Positions 54,298 to 63,819 are shown, counted from the stretch's first letter. The stretch is DNA of 64,000 nucleotides from an uncultured Prochlorococcus sp. (GCA_902612005.1 CACMCA010000002.1:100521-164520), one strand, 5' to 3'. Numbers and translations: made by a program. Notes: generated from the sequence alone by a model not told the origin.

Positions 54298-54753
54298 TTA
54301 CTTTTTCTCACCAATTATATGTACATTAATGATTCTTTCCTTTTGATCAAATCGATGTTCCCATAAATAAACTGCTTGCCATGTGCCAAGCATAATTTTC
54401 CCCTCTTGAAAACTTAAAGATAAACAAGTGTTTGTTAGGGATGTTTTAATATGTGCTGGCATATCGTCAGCCCCTTCTTGATAATGTTTATAGGATATTT
54501 CTTCTCTATTTTTTGATAAAGTTAAGTAGGAATCATAGGGAACTATCGATTGCATATACTTTTTTAGGTCCCCTAGTACATTTGGATCTGCGTTTTCATT
54601 AATAGTTAAACTGCAACTTGTATGAAGTGAAGTTAAATTTAGAATTCCGGAATGAAAATTATTTTTTTTAACACATAAATTTAAATCATATGTGATATCA
54701 ATAAAACCCTCGCCATGGGTTATGAATTTTAATTTTGAAAATATTTGTTCCAT
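54298..54753 (-). CDS. YjbQ/UPF0047 family protein
   Basis: The 151-residue protein matches the YjbQ family. It shows SGILNLTSLHTSCSLTINENADPNVLGDLKKYM (about residues 34-66), with the conserved His-Thr-Ser-Cys-Ser and ENADP features, and the C-terminal LGTWQAVYLWEHRFDQKER with the family's GTWQ and H..R. Members have been reported with thiamine-phosphate synthase-like activity in some bacteria; the true reaction is unclear. It heads the leftward yjbQ-phhB-cobW-permease series, 36 bases before phhB. Confidence 0.9.
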   Translation of the reverse strand: MEQIFSKLKFITHGEGFIDITYDLNLCVKKNNFHSGILNLTSLHTSCSLTINENADPNVLGDLKKYMQSIVPYDSYLTLSKNREEISYKHYQEGADDMPAHIKTSLTNTCLSLSFQEGKIMLGTWQAVYLWEHRFDQKERIINVHIIGEKK

Positions 54754-54861
54754 ATAAGTTAAAACTTAATTAATCAATATCCTATTATGGATAAAGATGC
54801 ATGTTTTACTGCAGATATTAAAATTTTTATCTTAAAATAAATTTAATTTCCATTTAAATCT

Positions 54862-56367
54862 TTGGCTGAAACTCATTGGAATAAGCTGGGTGCTTACCTT
54901 AAAGAAACACAAATATTAGGTTCAATCCAAAATACACTTTATTGGGATCAGAATACTGGAATGCCAAAGAAAGGTGCTTCTTGGAGGTCTGAACAACTTA
55001 CTTATATTGCAAAAGTATTGCATGAAAGAAATTCTTCCAAGGAATTTTCTAATTTTATACAATCTGCTAAAAATGAACTAGCAGATATTGAACGAAATTC
55101 CGATAATGAACTTTTCATAAAAGATAAAGAGAGAAACATTAGTCTTTTATTGAAGGAACTTAATAGAGAAAGAAATTTAGATCCTAAATTAGTTGAGTCT
55201 CTAGCAAAGGCAAAATCTAGAGGGTATGAAAGCTGGCAAGAAGCTAAGGAAAAATCAGATTTTAAAATTTTTCTTCCTTACTTTGAAGATTTAGTTAAAT
55301 TGCGGATTGAAGAGGCAAAACAAATATCAGATCAATATTCACCATGGGAAACTTTAGCCCAACCCTTTGAGCCTGAATTAACTTTAAAGTGGCTGAATAA
55401 AATGTTTCAGCCTTTGAAAGATGCTCTCCCAGAGTTGATTAGAGGTATTAATAAATCTAAGAAATATTACTGGGATTTGAGTCCAGAATCTCAACATAAT
55501 TTATGTTCTCAATTACTTGATGAGTTTGGGAGAGATAAAGATCTAGTTGTTGTTGGTAAGTCTCCCCATCCTTTTTCGATTACATTAGGGCCTAATGATT
55601 ACAGGATTACGACAAGAATTGTTGAAGGTGAACCATTATCAAGTTTTTTAGCAACTGCGCATGAGTGGGGGCATTCTATTTATGAGCAGGGTTTACCATC
55701 TCAAAGTCATCAATGGTTTGCTTGGCCTTTAGGTCAAGCAACCTCTATGGGTATTCATGAAAGTCAATCTTTATTTTGGGAAAATAGAATAGTTAAATCC
55801 AAATCTTTTTCAAAAAGATTTTTTAACAAATTTGTTTCGGATGGATGTTCTCTTAATAATTATTTAGAACTATGGAAATCTATTAATCATTTGGAAGCAG
55901 GATTAAATAGGGTTGAAGCGGATGAATTGACTTATGGCTTACACATATTAATAAGAACCGAACTTGAAATAGATTTAATTGAAAGAGGGTTACCTGCTGA
56001 AGATATTCCAACAGAATGGAATAAAAGATATGATGAACTCCTAGGAATTAAACCATCTAATGATTCAGAAGGTTGTCTTCAAGATGTTCATTGGAGTGAA
56101 GGCGCGTTTGGATATTTCCCTTCATATTTGTTAGGTCATCTTATAAGTGCGCAAATATCTTCTCAAATGGAAAGAGACATTGGTTCGATAGATGATTTAA
56201 TACAAAATGGTGAATATCAAAAAATCATATTTTGGTTAAGAAATAATGTTCATAAATATGGCAGATCAGTTAATTCTATGGAATTGATAAAAATGGTCAC
56301 TAACGAAGAACTATCACCAAACTATTTTATTAATCATTTAAAGTCTAAAATAAATGATTTTTGCTGA
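54862..56367 (+). CDS. Carboxypeptidase Taq (M32 metallocarboxypeptidase)
   Basis: The 501-residue enzyme removes C-terminal residues using a zinc or cobalt site. The catalytic HExxH is in ATAHEWGHSIYEQGLPSQ (about residues 265-282), and the downstream glutamate ligand is in MGIHESQSLFWEN. Typical M32 motifs PHPFSI, NDYRITTR and VEADELTYGLHILIRTELE are all present. The length is normal for M32. The start is TTG at 54862, 108 bases after the divergent yjbQ start; the segment ETQILGSIQNTLYWDQNTGMP near residue 16 is the family's usual N-terminus. Confidence 0.94.
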   Translation: MAETHWNKLGAYLKETQILGSIQNTLYWDQNTGMPKKGASWRSEQLTYIAKVLHERNSSKEFSNFIQSAKNELADIERNSDNELFIKDKERNISLLLKELNRERNLDPKLVESLAKAKSRGYESWQEAKEKSDFKIFLPYFEDLVKLRIEEAKQISDQYSPWETLAQPFEPELTLKWLNKMFQPLKDALPELIRGINKSKKYYWDLSPESQHNLCSQLLDEFGRDKDLVVVGKSPHPFSITLGPNDYRITTRIVEGEPLSSFLATAHEWGHSIYEQGLPSQSHQWFAWPLGQATSMGIHESQSLFWENRIVKSKSFSKRFFNKFVSDGCSLNNYLELWKSINHLEAGLNRVEADELTYGLHILIRTELEIDLIERGLPAEDIPTEWNKRYDELLGIKPSNDSEGCLQDVHWSEGAFGYFPSYLLGHLISAQISSQMERDIGSIDDLIQNGEYQKIIFWLRNNVHKYGRSVNSMELIKMVTNEELSPNYFINHLKSKINDFC

Positions 56368-56430
56368 AACATTACTTTTAAAGAATTTGGTTGAGTGTGA
56401 GGATGTAAAATAAACAAAAATTATTACTTG

Positions 56431-57018
56431 ATGGCAAACCTTAATCAACCCCCAAGCAGGGTTACACCAAATTTATTACACATACTAAACGCTTTCACTG
56501 ATAGCTCAAATACAATAATAAATACTATTGTTGAATTGAATTCCAATACCATAAATAAATATGAATTAATTACAGAAACGGGCCACCTTAAACTTGATAG
56601 GGTAGGTTACTCTTCACTTGCTTATCCTTTTGCTTATGGATGTATTCCAAGGACATGGGACGAAGATGGAGATCCACTTGATGTCGAAATTGTTAGTGTA
56701 ACTGAACCATTGATACCTGGATCTATTGTGGAGGCAAGGATTATTGGGGTGATGAAATTTGATGATGGTGGAGAGGTCGATGATAAGGTAATAGCGGTTC
56801 TAGCAGATGATAAAAGAATGGATCATATCTCAAGTTATGAAGACCTTGGAGAGCATTGGTTAAAAGAAACAAAGTATTATTGGGAGCACTACAAAGATCT
56901 AAAAAAACCAGGAACATGTACTGTTAATGGTTTTTTTGGGATAGAAGAAGCCGTTAAAGTGATTAAAGATTGTGAAGAAAGATACAAAAAAGAAATCGAT
57001 CCAAAATTAGTAAATTAA
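56431..57018 (+). CDS. ppa: Inorganic pyrophosphatase (type I)
   Basis: It hydrolyses pyrophosphate from biosynthetic reactions. From ATG at 56431 the protein has 195 residues. It contains the substrate-binding segment GYSSLAYPFAYGCIPRTWDEDGDPLDVEI, with the DEDGDPLD cluster of metal ligands, VDDKVIAVLADDKR and the downstream YKDLKKPG. It carries about 25 extra N-terminal residues compared with the shortest bacterial forms. A TTG one codon upstream (56428) is less likely. It abuts the convergent hemC gene with no spacer (stops at 57018 and 57019). Confidence 0.95.
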   Translation: MANLNQPPSRVTPNLLHILNAFTDSSNTIINTIVELNSNTINKYELITETGHLKLDRVGYSSLAYPFAYGCIPRTWDEDGDPLDVEIVSVTEPLIPGSIVEARIIGVMKFDDGGEVDDKVIAVLADDKRMDHISSYEDLGEHWLKETKYYWEHYKDLKKPGTCTVNGFFGIEEAVKVIKDCEERYKKEIDPKLVN

Positions 57019-57975
57019 CTAATTTTTGTTTTCTCTAAATTCTTCAAATATTTCGCGGAGTATTTTGTCGGCACCTTGGAGCTTTAGTTTCTTTGCTAGT
57101 TCTATGCCTGCCAATTCAGGGTCATTAATATTGGCAATAACTTGATCTTTTATAAGCCTTTCTCCATCAAGAGAGGCTACCATACCAGTAAGGTAAAGTT
57201 TCCCATTATCAATATTACTATTAACACCTATTGGGACTTGGCAACCACCTTCAAGCTCTCTTAAGAAAGCCCTTTCTGCTTCACATCTTTGACTAGTGGG
57301 TTTATCTTCTAAGACTTTTATAATTTCTAAAACTTTTTCATCATCAGATTTACATTCAATACCAAGAGCTCCTTGGCCAACTGCATGAAGGGAGATTTCA
57401 CTTGGTATAATCTGGTGAATTCTTGATTCAAAGCCTAATCTCTTTAAACCAGCGGCCGCAAGAATTATACAATCAAATTCTCCATCATCTAATTTTTCAA
57501 TCCTTGTGATAACATTTCCCCTGATATCTTTGAAAACAAGATGTGGATACTTATTTCTCAATTGCGCAAGTCTTCTGAGAGAGCTTGTTCCCACAATCGA
57601 GCCATCAGGTAAGGTTTCTAATTTATAACAGTCATTTTTTTTGCTTACTACAAGAGCATCTGCAGGATCCTCCCTTTTTGTAATGCATCCTAATTTAAGG
57701 CCATTAGGCAAATTGGTTGGTAAATCTTTCAGAGAATGTACTGCTATGTCTGCATGGCCTAAGAGCATTTGTGCTTCAAGTTCTTTTGTAAATAAGCCTT
57801 TGTCGCCTATTTTTGCTAAGGCTACATCAAGGATTTTGTCACCTTGAGTTGCCATAGCTTCTATAGATACCTCTAAATTGGGAATATTCCTTTCTAGTTG
57901 ATCTTTAACCCATAAAGTTTGAACCATTGCTAGTTTACTTCTTCTACTAGCTATTTTCAGCTTAAAATTAGTCAT
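57019..57975 (-). CDS. hemC: Hydroxymethylbilane synthase (porphobilinogen deaminase)
   Basis: It polymerises four porphobilinogen units to hydroxymethylbilane, the linear tetrapyrrole. The 318-residue protein shows the N-terminal [21 protein letters not shown], the catalytic aspartate region [10 protein letters not shown] (about residues 80-89), [30 protein letters not shown] and the dipyrromethane cysteine in [11 protein letters not shown] (about 241-251). This pathway position is shared with hemL at 45747. The start is ATG at 57975. The sigA gene lies 96 bases upstream on the same strand, so readthrough is possible. Confidence 0.96.
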   Translation of the reverse strand: MTNFKLKIASRRSKLAMVQTLWVKDQLERNIPNLEVSIEAMATQGDKILDVALAKIGDKGLFTKELEAQMLLGHADIAVHSLKDLPTNLPNGLKLGCITKREDPADALVVSKKNDCYKLETLPDGSIVGTSSLRRLAQLRNKYPHLVFKDIRGNVITRIEKLDDGEFDCIILAAAGLKRLGFESRIHQIIPSEISLHAVGQGALGIECKSDDEKVLEIIKVLEDKPTSQRCEAERAFLRELEGGCQVPIGVNSNIDNGKLYLTGMVASLDGERLIKDQVIANINDPELAGIELAKKLKLQGADKILREIFEEFRENKN

Positions 57976-58071
57976 TAAATATTATTTTGAGTTGGAATTA
58001 AAATAAAGTCGAATTTATTTTAAGCTATTCTTTTGCAACTTTCTAAAGCTGAAAATTATACGTAACTTTTT

Positions 58072-59253
58072 TTATTTTATATATTCTTTTAAAACCCCAT
58101 TTCGATTTGGATGTCTAAGTTTTCTTAGGGCTTTTGCTTCGATTTGTCTAATTCTTTCTCTCGTTACATCAAAAATTTGGCCAATTTCTTCAAGAGTTTT
58201 CATTCTTCCATCATCAATTCCATATCTCAATCTGAGAACATCTCTTTCCCTTGGGCTTAGAGTGGCTAATACTCCTTCTAAATCTTCTCTTAATAAAGTT
58301 TTAGAAACATCTTGTTCTGGATTTTCAATATCAGCCTCTATAAAGTCTCCCAGTCTTGAGTCTTCCTCTTTCCCTATTGGAGTTTCTAAAGAAATAGGAA
58401 GTTGCGCGCTTTTAGCTATAAATCTTAATTTTTCAATTGTCATTTCCATACTTTCAGCGATTTCTTCTTCACTAGGTTTTCTGCCAAATTCTTGGCTAAG
58501 AACTTTTGTGGTTTTTTTAATTCTGGATATTGTCTCGTATAAATGAACTGGTAATCTAATAGTTCTACTTTGATCCGCAATTGCTCTTGTAATAGCTTGT
58601 CGTATCCACCAAGTTGCGTACGTAGAGAACTTATAACCTTTCTCATGGTCAAATTTTTCCGCTGCCCTAATTAGACCCAAACTTCCTTCTTGGATTAAGT
58701 CTTGAAATGATAAACCCCTATTCATATATTTCTTAGCAATGGAAACAACTAATCTTAAATTTGATTGAACCATTTTTTCTTTGGCTCTCCTGCCTAAAAG
58801 AAGTCTCCTTCTAAATTTGGAAAGAGGCATATCTATTAACTCAGCCCATTCTCTAACTGATGGGAAATGCCCTTTCTCAGACTCGTATTGAGTTGCCAGT
58901 TCTTCTAATTGGAGTAAGTCAGCAATTTTTCTTGCAAGTTCAATTTCTTCATCCGGCCTTAAAAGTCTAATTCTCCCAATTTCTTGTAAGTAAACTCTTA
59001 TTGAATCTTCCGTGTATATACCTTTAGGGCCAAGCTTAATGTTCCCAAGGCCTTTATCTTCATCTTCAGAATCACTAAATTCATTATTGGTTTCTATGCC
59101 GCTTTCATTTGAATCAGAGGATGTTTGTAAATTTTGGCTATTGATATTTTTTTCTTCTTCAACTACTGTTCCTAAATTGGTATTAATTTTTTTGTTAATC
59201 TTTTTGTTTGAGCTGGGCTTGGAATTCTTTGATTCTGCTGCGACTGGACACAT
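58072..59253 (-). CDS. rpoD: Principal RNA polymerase sigma factor (RpoD/SigA type)
   Basis: The 393-residue protein is a group 1/2 sigma-70 factor. After an acidic low-complexity N-terminus (about 80 residues), region 1.2 starts at [26 protein letters not shown]. Region 2 shows the core-binding and -10 recognition segment [35 protein letters not shown] and [11 protein letters not shown]. Region 3 follows, and region 4 has [15 protein letters not shown] and the helix-turn-helix [30 protein letters not shown]. The length and features favour the principal (essential) sigma, but a close group 2 paralogue cannot be fully excluded. It has a strong Shine-Dalgarno sequence (59260-59266). Confidence 0.93.
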   Translation of the reverse strand: MCPVAAESKNSKPSSNKKINKKINTNLGTVVEEEKNINSQNLQTSSDSNESGIETNNEFSDSEDEDKGLGNIKLGPKGIYTEDSIRVYLQEIGRIRLLRPDEEIELARKIADLLQLEELATQYESEKGHFPSVREWAELIDMPLSKFRRRLLLGRRAKEKMVQSNLRLVVSIAKKYMNRGLSFQDLIQEGSLGLIRAAEKFDHEKGYKFSTYATWWIRQAITRAIADQSRTIRLPVHLYETISRIKKTTKVLSQEFGRKPSEEEIAESMEMTIEKLRFIAKSAQLPISLETPIGKEEDSRLGDFIEADIENPEQDVSKTLLREDLEGVLATLSPRERDVLRLRYGIDDGRMKTLEEIGQIFDVTRERIRQIEAKALRKLRHPNRNGVLKEYIK

Positions 59254-59259
59254 GATTTA

Positions 59260-59266
59260 CTCCTTT
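59260..59266 (-). promoter_or_regulatory. Strong Shine-Dalgarno sequence of rpoD
   Basis: On the minus strand AAAGGAG lies 6 bases before the ATG at 59253. Most genes in the window lack so clear a ribosome binding site, which suggests efficient translation of the sigma factor and supports this start. Confidence 0.75.
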
Positions 59267-59390
59267 CTACGGTGAATTTAACTAGATTAAATTTTATTTA
59301 GGGCTAATTTGTACATTTAGTAGTAAATTTCCCCGTTAAATTGTAAAAGAACTTTTTCAAGAATTTGAATAAAAAAGTTTTTTTAAACTG

Positions 59391-59416
59391 TTGAAAAATT
59401 TAAATAGTGCTATAGA
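59391..59416 (+). promoter_or_regulatory. Candidate extended -10 promoter driving the candidate RNA/priA
   Basis: TGC-TATAGA at 59408-59416 matches an extended -10 (TGnTATAAT-like), with TTGAAA at 59391-59396 as a possible -35 element at a short 14-base spacing. Transcription would start near 59422, just before the folded segment. No other match in the gap is better. Confidence 0.45.
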
Positions 59417-59423
59417 TTACCTA

Positions 59424-59520
59424 AAGTAAAAAGTCTTGGGATTTCTCAGACAGGCAGATCATGTATTGAATTTTCAGTCAATGATCAAAGCTTCATGTCT
59501 CCCTTAAGAGCAGGATACTT
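59424..59520 (+). ncRNA. Candidate structured small RNA or priA 5' leader
   Basis: The 97-base segment folds by eye into one imperfect rod. Its stems are AAGTA (59424-59428) with TACTT (59516-59520); TCTTGGGA (59434-59441) with TCCC and AAGA (59500-59509, TT bulge); GACA (59449-59452) with TGTC (59496-59499); and GATC plus ATTGA (59457-59469) with TCAAT-GATC (59478-59486). The loop is ATTTTCAG. It lies behind a candidate promoter and 57 bases before the priA start. The apical loop lacks the GGAA of signal-recognition RNA; I do not recognise it as 6S RNA or another known family. Confidence 0.45.
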
Positions 59521-59577
59521 ACAATGTGCAAAAAACACTTTGTGGAATGTTCAACAATCCAATACTAAGAAAAAGTT

Positions 59578-61854
59578 TTGAAGCCGGCAAGTAATCAGTT
59601 ATTAAATATATCCTTCAAATTGGAAATTTTGCTTGATACAGGTAGTAGTAATGAAAGCTTTTACTATTTAGATGGAAATAATCTTGGGGCAGAAGTTGGA
59701 GATATTGTAAGTGTAAGACTAAGAGGGAGATTATTAAATGGGTTGGTGATCTCAAAAAAAAACTTTTCGACAATCAATAATGATGGAACAAATATTACTG
59801 GAGGAAAAAGCATAAGATATTTATTTGTTGAAAGTATTTTGGAGAAAAAAATAATTGATGACTCTTGGAGAGAATGGATAGAGTCCCTAGCCTCTTTTTA
59901 TATGGTTAGTAATTTAAAAATGTTTAAAACTGCATTTCCTCCTGGCTGGATTGGTAAATATAAGAATTTTTCTAAAGGTTTAAAAGATCAAATATGGATT
60001 GAAACTAAAAAAGAATTTGATATTAAGAAAAATGGATTAACCAAAAAAGAATTTTTTTTAATGAATACTTTGCCTGAAAAAGGGAATTGGCAAAGTGAAT
60101 TAATAAAGTCTGGTTTTAATTACACTTTAATTAACTCAATGGTCAGTAAAAATTACCTTGTTAAATCAAAAAGAAAAAAAAATACAAATACTAAATTAAA
60201 TTCCTTTTTAAATGATCATATTGCAACGAAAAAACCAAATCTTACAAATGAGCAAAAAATTGCATTTCAAGAATTTCAAACAATGAAACAAGGGGATGTT
60301 TTACTTCTATGGGGCGAAACAGGTTCAGGTAAAACAGAAGTGTATATGAGAATTGCTGAAGATCAATTTCTTAAGAAAAAAAGTTGTTTGATACTAGCCC
60401 CAGAAATTGGATTAATTCCTCAACTTATTGATAGGTTTAGTGGGCGATTTAATAATGTCGTTTACGAATATCATAGTAATTGTTCTCCCGATCATAGAAC
60501 TTTAGTTTGGAAGAAAATTATTAATGCTAATGAACCTTTAATAGTAATAGGTACAAGGTCGGCAGTTTTTCTTCCAATTAAAAATTTGGGATTAATAATA
60601 ATGGATGAAGAACATGATGTTTCTTATAAGCAAGATAGTCCTATGCCTTGCTATGACGCAAGAGAGATTGCTATTGAAATAGTAAAAAGGAATTCTGCAA
60701 AGTTAATTTTTGGGAGTGCAACCCCATCAATGAAGACTTGGAAAAAGTGTATTTTTGAAAGGAATTTTAAATTGGTAAGAATGATTCAAAGGATATCCAG
60801 TAATGAGACTCCTGAAATAAAAATTATTGATATGCGGGATGAGTTCAAGAAGGGAAATATGAAAATTTTTTCCAATGAATTATTACAATTGCTTCCTCAA
60901 CTACGTTTAAAAAAAGAGCAAGCAATAATTTTGATCCCTAGGAGGGGGCATAGTGGATTTTTAAGTTGTAGAAATTGCGGATATTTAATAAATTGCCCCA
61001 ACTGTGACGTTCCTTTATCAGTTCATCTCGGATCACAAGGAAAAAAATGGTTAAGGTGTCATTGGTGTGATCATAAATCAAGATTGATCAATCGTTGCCC
61101 AGATTGTCATTCAACTGCTTTCAAACCTTTTGGAATTGGTACGCAAAGGGTAATAGAGTTTTTAAATGAGGAATTTCCTGACTTAAGAGTACTTCGCTTT
61201 GATAGAGATACAACTTCAGGAAAGGATGGTCATAGAGATATTCTTTCAAGATTTTCTAAAGGTGATGCTGATATTCTTGTCGGTACTCAGATGTTGGCAA
61301 AAGGTATTGACATTCCCAATATTACTCTTTCAGTAGTTATTGCAGCAGATGGATTGCTTCATCGCCCAGACATTTCAGCAGAAGAAAAATCATTACAATT
61401 ATTTTTGCAAGTAGCAGGAAGGGCCGGCAGGGCACAAAAAAAAGGGGAAGTAATTTTTCAAACATATAAACCTAACCACCCGGTGATTTCGTATCTTCAA
61501 AAAAGAGATTATGAAAGATTCTTAATTGAAAACTCGAGATTGAGAAAGGATGCTAATTTATTTCCATTTTGCACAATTTGCCTACTTAAATTATCAGGTG
61601 AAAATTATGAATTAACTGAGTCAATTGCAACAAAATTAGCAAAATATCTACTCAGTTTTTGTGAGAAAAAGAACTGGAAATTAATTGGTCCTGCCCCTAG
61701 TTTAATAGCTAAAGTCGGTAAAAAATTTAGATGGCAGATATTAATACATGGTCCTGAAGGAACAAAGATACCTTTACCTGATAGATCAATATTATGGAAA
61801 ATTATTCCAAAAAATGTTTTTTTAACAATAGATGTTAATCCAGCAGAGTTGTAA
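59578..61854 (+). CDS. priA: Primosomal protein N' (replication restart helicase)
   Basis: PriA recognises stalled forks and reloads DnaB. The 758-residue protein has an N-terminal DNA-binding domain, the helicase Walker A LLWGETGSGKTEVYMRIAE (about residues 242-260), Walker B IMDEEHDVSYKQ (about 341-352), and the eight zinc-binding cysteines in CRNCGYLINCPNCDVP and LRCHWCDHKSRLINRCPDCH. The final helicase motifs are VGTQMLAKGIDIPN and QVAGRAGRAQK. The start is TTG at 59578, with an in-frame stop three codons upstream; a later start would lose the N-terminal domain. It converges without a gap on the DUF3153 gene. Confidence 0.94.
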   Translation: MKPASNQLLNISFKLEILLDTGSSNESFYYLDGNNLGAEVGDIVSVRLRGRLLNGLVISKKNFSTINNDGTNITGGKSIRYLFVESILEKKIIDDSWREWIESLASFYMVSNLKMFKTAFPPGWIGKYKNFSKGLKDQIWIETKKEFDIKKNGLTKKEFFLMNTLPEKGNWQSELIKSGFNYTLINSMVSKNYLVKSKRKKNTNTKLNSFLNDHIATKKPNLTNEQKIAFQEFQTMKQGDVLLLWGETGSGKTEVYMRIAEDQFLKKKSCLILAPEIGLIPQLIDRFSGRFNNVVYEYHSNCSPDHRTLVWKKIINANEPLIVIGTRSAVFLPIKNLGLIIMDEEHDVSYKQDSPMPCYDAREIAIEIVKRNSAKLIFGSATPSMKTWKKCIFERNFKLVRMIQRISSNETPEIKIIDMRDEFKKGNMKIFSNELLQLLPQLRLKKEQAIILIPRRGHSGFLSCRNCGYLINCPNCDVPLSVHLGSQGKKWLRCHWCDHKSRLINRCPDCHSTAFKPFGIGTQRVIEFLNEEFPDLRVLRFDRDTTSGKDGHRDILSRFSKGDADILVGTQMLAKGIDIPNITLSVVIAADGLLHRPDISAEEKSLQLFLQVAGRAGRAQKKGEVIFQTYKPNHPVISYLQKRDYERFLIENSRLRKDANLFPFCTICLLKLSGENYELTESIATKLAKYLLSFCEKKNWKLIGPAPSLIAKVGKKFRWQILIHGPEGTKIPLPDRSILWKIIPKNVFLTIDVNPAEL

Positions 61855-62964
61855 TTACTTTGATGGAAGTTGAGGTAAATCTGAACCTAATTTAAATCTA
61901 TAGAATCTTAATAAATAAGCCAATATTATAATTATTAAAATAATAGATATCCCAATCAAGAGTTTGTTGAGGCTCCAGAAAGAAAATTCAATACTATTTT
62001 TCTGCCCTTGATTTAAATCCCAAATTATAAGATTTTTTGTGATTTCTAAATTTGAATTATTTTTCTCGGTAAGGATAGCTTTATTAGGGTGAATAATTTT
62101 GAAAATGAGTTCTAAATTATCAATGCCTTTAATGGAATTTAGATCCAAATCTAACCTGTAAAAGTATTTTTTAAAAAAAATGAAGTTTTTTTGAGTAGTA
62201 TTAATTTCTATATTTGTTGATTCTCCAGCTAACTCTCCAGCTGTATTTTGGGTGATTTTAAGAACTTTCTTTGTATCCACTAAATTGAGATTTTTATGTT
62301 TCAAAGAAAAGGTTGATTCGTCTTGTTCAATTTCTGCATCGGGAAAAATATCTTTCATCTTCTCTTCAAATTTTAATTGCCAAGGAAATTTCTTTATGTA
62401 TTTACTCTCTATCACTAAATTATTAGTTATTGAATCAAGTTCACTAAGATCAAGGGTATCCTCAATTTTTACGCAGCCACTTAAAAGTGGAATTAATAAT
62501 AATAGTATTAAAAAAATGATAAGTGAAAAGCCTTTCTGAAAGGGTTTCGTTTCACCAGTTGGTGTCTCAGTTACATTAATAAATTTTTTTTTCTTCAATA
62601 CTTCTCTTTTTTTTCGCAGTGAGTTAAGAGATTTTTTATTAAGTGATGGGTCGCTTTCAAACTGTACGTTCCAATTTTCTGGCTTTTTAATGTCAGGAGA
62701 GTCTATAACTTCCATCAAATATTTTGCATTTTCTCTCGTCTTATTATCGTAAGATTTTAGAAGTTCTTTACAAAAACTTTTAGCCTCCTCCCTTTTATTG
62801 ATACCACATAGAGCAGTAATTAAGATTGTTCTTAAATTTACACCCTCTTTGCTTGATAAAGGAAATGATTCGATTATGGGCATAAGAAATTCAATGCAAT
62901 AATGATACTCACCTTTAGCTAAAGCAAGTTCTACTTTTTCTAAAACTTGCTCATAAGTTTTCAT
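61855..62964 (-). CDS. TPR-like/DUF3153 membrane protein with internal lipobox
   Basis: The 369-residue protein appears composite. Residues about 1-90 look like tetratricopeptide-type helices (KVELALAKGEYHYCIEFLMPI, EEAKSFCKELLKSYDNKTREN). A basic stretch (LRKKREVLKKKK) leads to a hydrophobic segment at about residues 145-163 that ends in LLSGC (Cys164), which looks exactly like a lipoprotein signal but lies in the middle of the protein. The rest (about 165-330) matches DUF3153-type cyanobacterial lipoproteins. A final membrane helix follows (about 332-355). The function is unknown. It is convergent with priA and sits 3 bases downstream of argB on the same strand. Confidence 0.7.
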   Translation of the reverse strand: MKTYEQVLEKVELALAKGEYHYCIEFLMPIIESFPLSSKEGVNLRTILITALCGINKREEAKSFCKELLKSYDNKTRENAKYLMEVIDSPDIKKPENWNVQFESDPSLNKKSLNSLRKKREVLKKKKFINVTETPTGETKPFQKGFSLIIFLILLLLIPLLSGCVKIEDTLDLSELDSITNNLVIESKYIKKFPWQLKFEEKMKDIFPDAEIEQDESTFSLKHKNLNLVDTKKVLKITQNTAGELAGESTNIEINTTQKNFIFFKKYFYRLDLDLNSIKGIDNLELIFKIIHPNKAILTEKNNSNLEITKNLIIWDLNQGQKNSIEFSFWSLNKLLIGISIILIIIILAYLLRFYRFKLGSDLPQLPSK

Positions 62965-62967
62965 GGG

Positions 62968-63819
62968 TTACGCGACTATCATTGTACCTATTCCGGAATT
63001 TGTAAAAATCTCAAGAAGTAATGAATGTTCTATTCTCCCATCAATTATGTGGGCTGCTTTGACTCCTTGGGCTAAAGCTCTTATACAGCATTCTGTCTTT
63101 GGAATCATACCTTCAGTCACAATTTTTTTATCAATAAAATCCCTTGCCTCTTTGAGATTAGTTTTTTCAACAAGACTATTTTTGTTATTTTTTTCTTTTA
63201 AAATTCCTTGAGTATCAGTAAGAAGAATAAGTTTTTCTGCATTTATTGCAGCAGCAATTTCTCCAGCAACAAAATCTGCATTAATGTTATGGGAAATACC
63301 CTCCAAGGTTGATCCAATGCTAGAAATAATTGGGATGTATCCTTTAGAAATAAGAGGATCTAATATTTCAGGATTGATTTTTGTAACCTCTCCCACTAAC
63401 CCATGGCTACCATCTCCTAGTTCTCTAGATTGAATTAAGTTGCCATCAAGACCTGATATTCCCACAGCTAAGGATCCAGTTTTATTAATCCCTTTTACAA
63501 TTTGTTTGTTAACTCTACCCATGAGAACCATCTCGACAATTTCCATTGTTTTTTGATCAGTAATTCTTAATCCATTTTCGAATTTAGGAGATATTTCTAA
63601 TTTCTTTAACCAATTATTAATCTCTGGTCCACCTCCATGAATTACTATCGGACAAACCCCAACAGTTGATAAAAGTGCAATATCTCTAAAAAAAGCATTT
63701 TTTAAATTATCATTCTCCATAACAGAACCACCATACTTGATAACAATTTTTCTACCTGAGAAACTTTGTATATATGGAAGTGCTTCGCTTAATATTGATA
63801 CTCTTTGAGAATCATTCAT
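62968..63819 (-). CDS. argB: Acetylglutamate kinase
   Basis: It phosphorylates N-acetylglutamate, the controlled step of arginine synthesis, and in cyanobacteria is activated by the PII signal protein. The 283-residue protein has the amino-acid kinase motifs [12 protein letters not shown] (about residues 23-34), [13 protein letters not shown] (about 58-70), [11 protein letters not shown] and [15 protein letters not shown], plus [21 protein letters not shown], which is typical of NAGK. Whether the PII contact residues are all present cannot be settled by eye. The ATG at 63819 is clear. The DUF3153-type gene follows after 3 bases and may be cotranscribed. Confidence 0.96.
   Translation of the reverse strand: MNDSQRVSILSEALPYIQSFSGRKIVIKYGGSVMENDNLKNAFFRDIALLSTVGVCPIVIHGGGPEINNWLKKLEISPKFENGLRITDQKTMEIVEMVLMGRVNKQIVKGINKTGSLAVGISGLDGNLIQSRELGDGSHGLVGEVTKINPEILDPLISKGYIPIISSIGSTLEGISHNINADFVAGEIAAAINAEKLILLTDTQGILKEKNNKNSLVEKTNLKEARDFIDKKIVTEGMIPKTECCIRALAQGVKAAHIIDGRIEHSLLLEIFTNSGIGTMIVA

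Larger units (their letters stand above)
59254..59577. other. Intergenic region between rpoD and priA
   Basis: This 324-base AT-rich gap between divergent genes is the longest in the window. Its left part carries the rpoD leader with the Shine-Dalgarno sequence. Its right part holds an extended -10-like sequence (59408-59416) and the folded segment at 59424-59520 described as a candidate RNA. A 28-codon frame (59495-59581) overlaps the fold and the priA start and is probably not a gene. Confidence 0.7.

Noticed and set aside
59424..59520. Signal-recognition or 6S RNA identity for the rod-shaped fold
   Set aside because: The apical loop lacks the GGAA tetraloop and the rod lacks the large central bubble expected of 6S RNA; no match to a family could be claimed.
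59495..59581. 28-codon frame between rpoD and priA
   Set aside because: It overlaps the folded segment and the priA start, has no Shine-Dalgarno sequence and no recognisable product.
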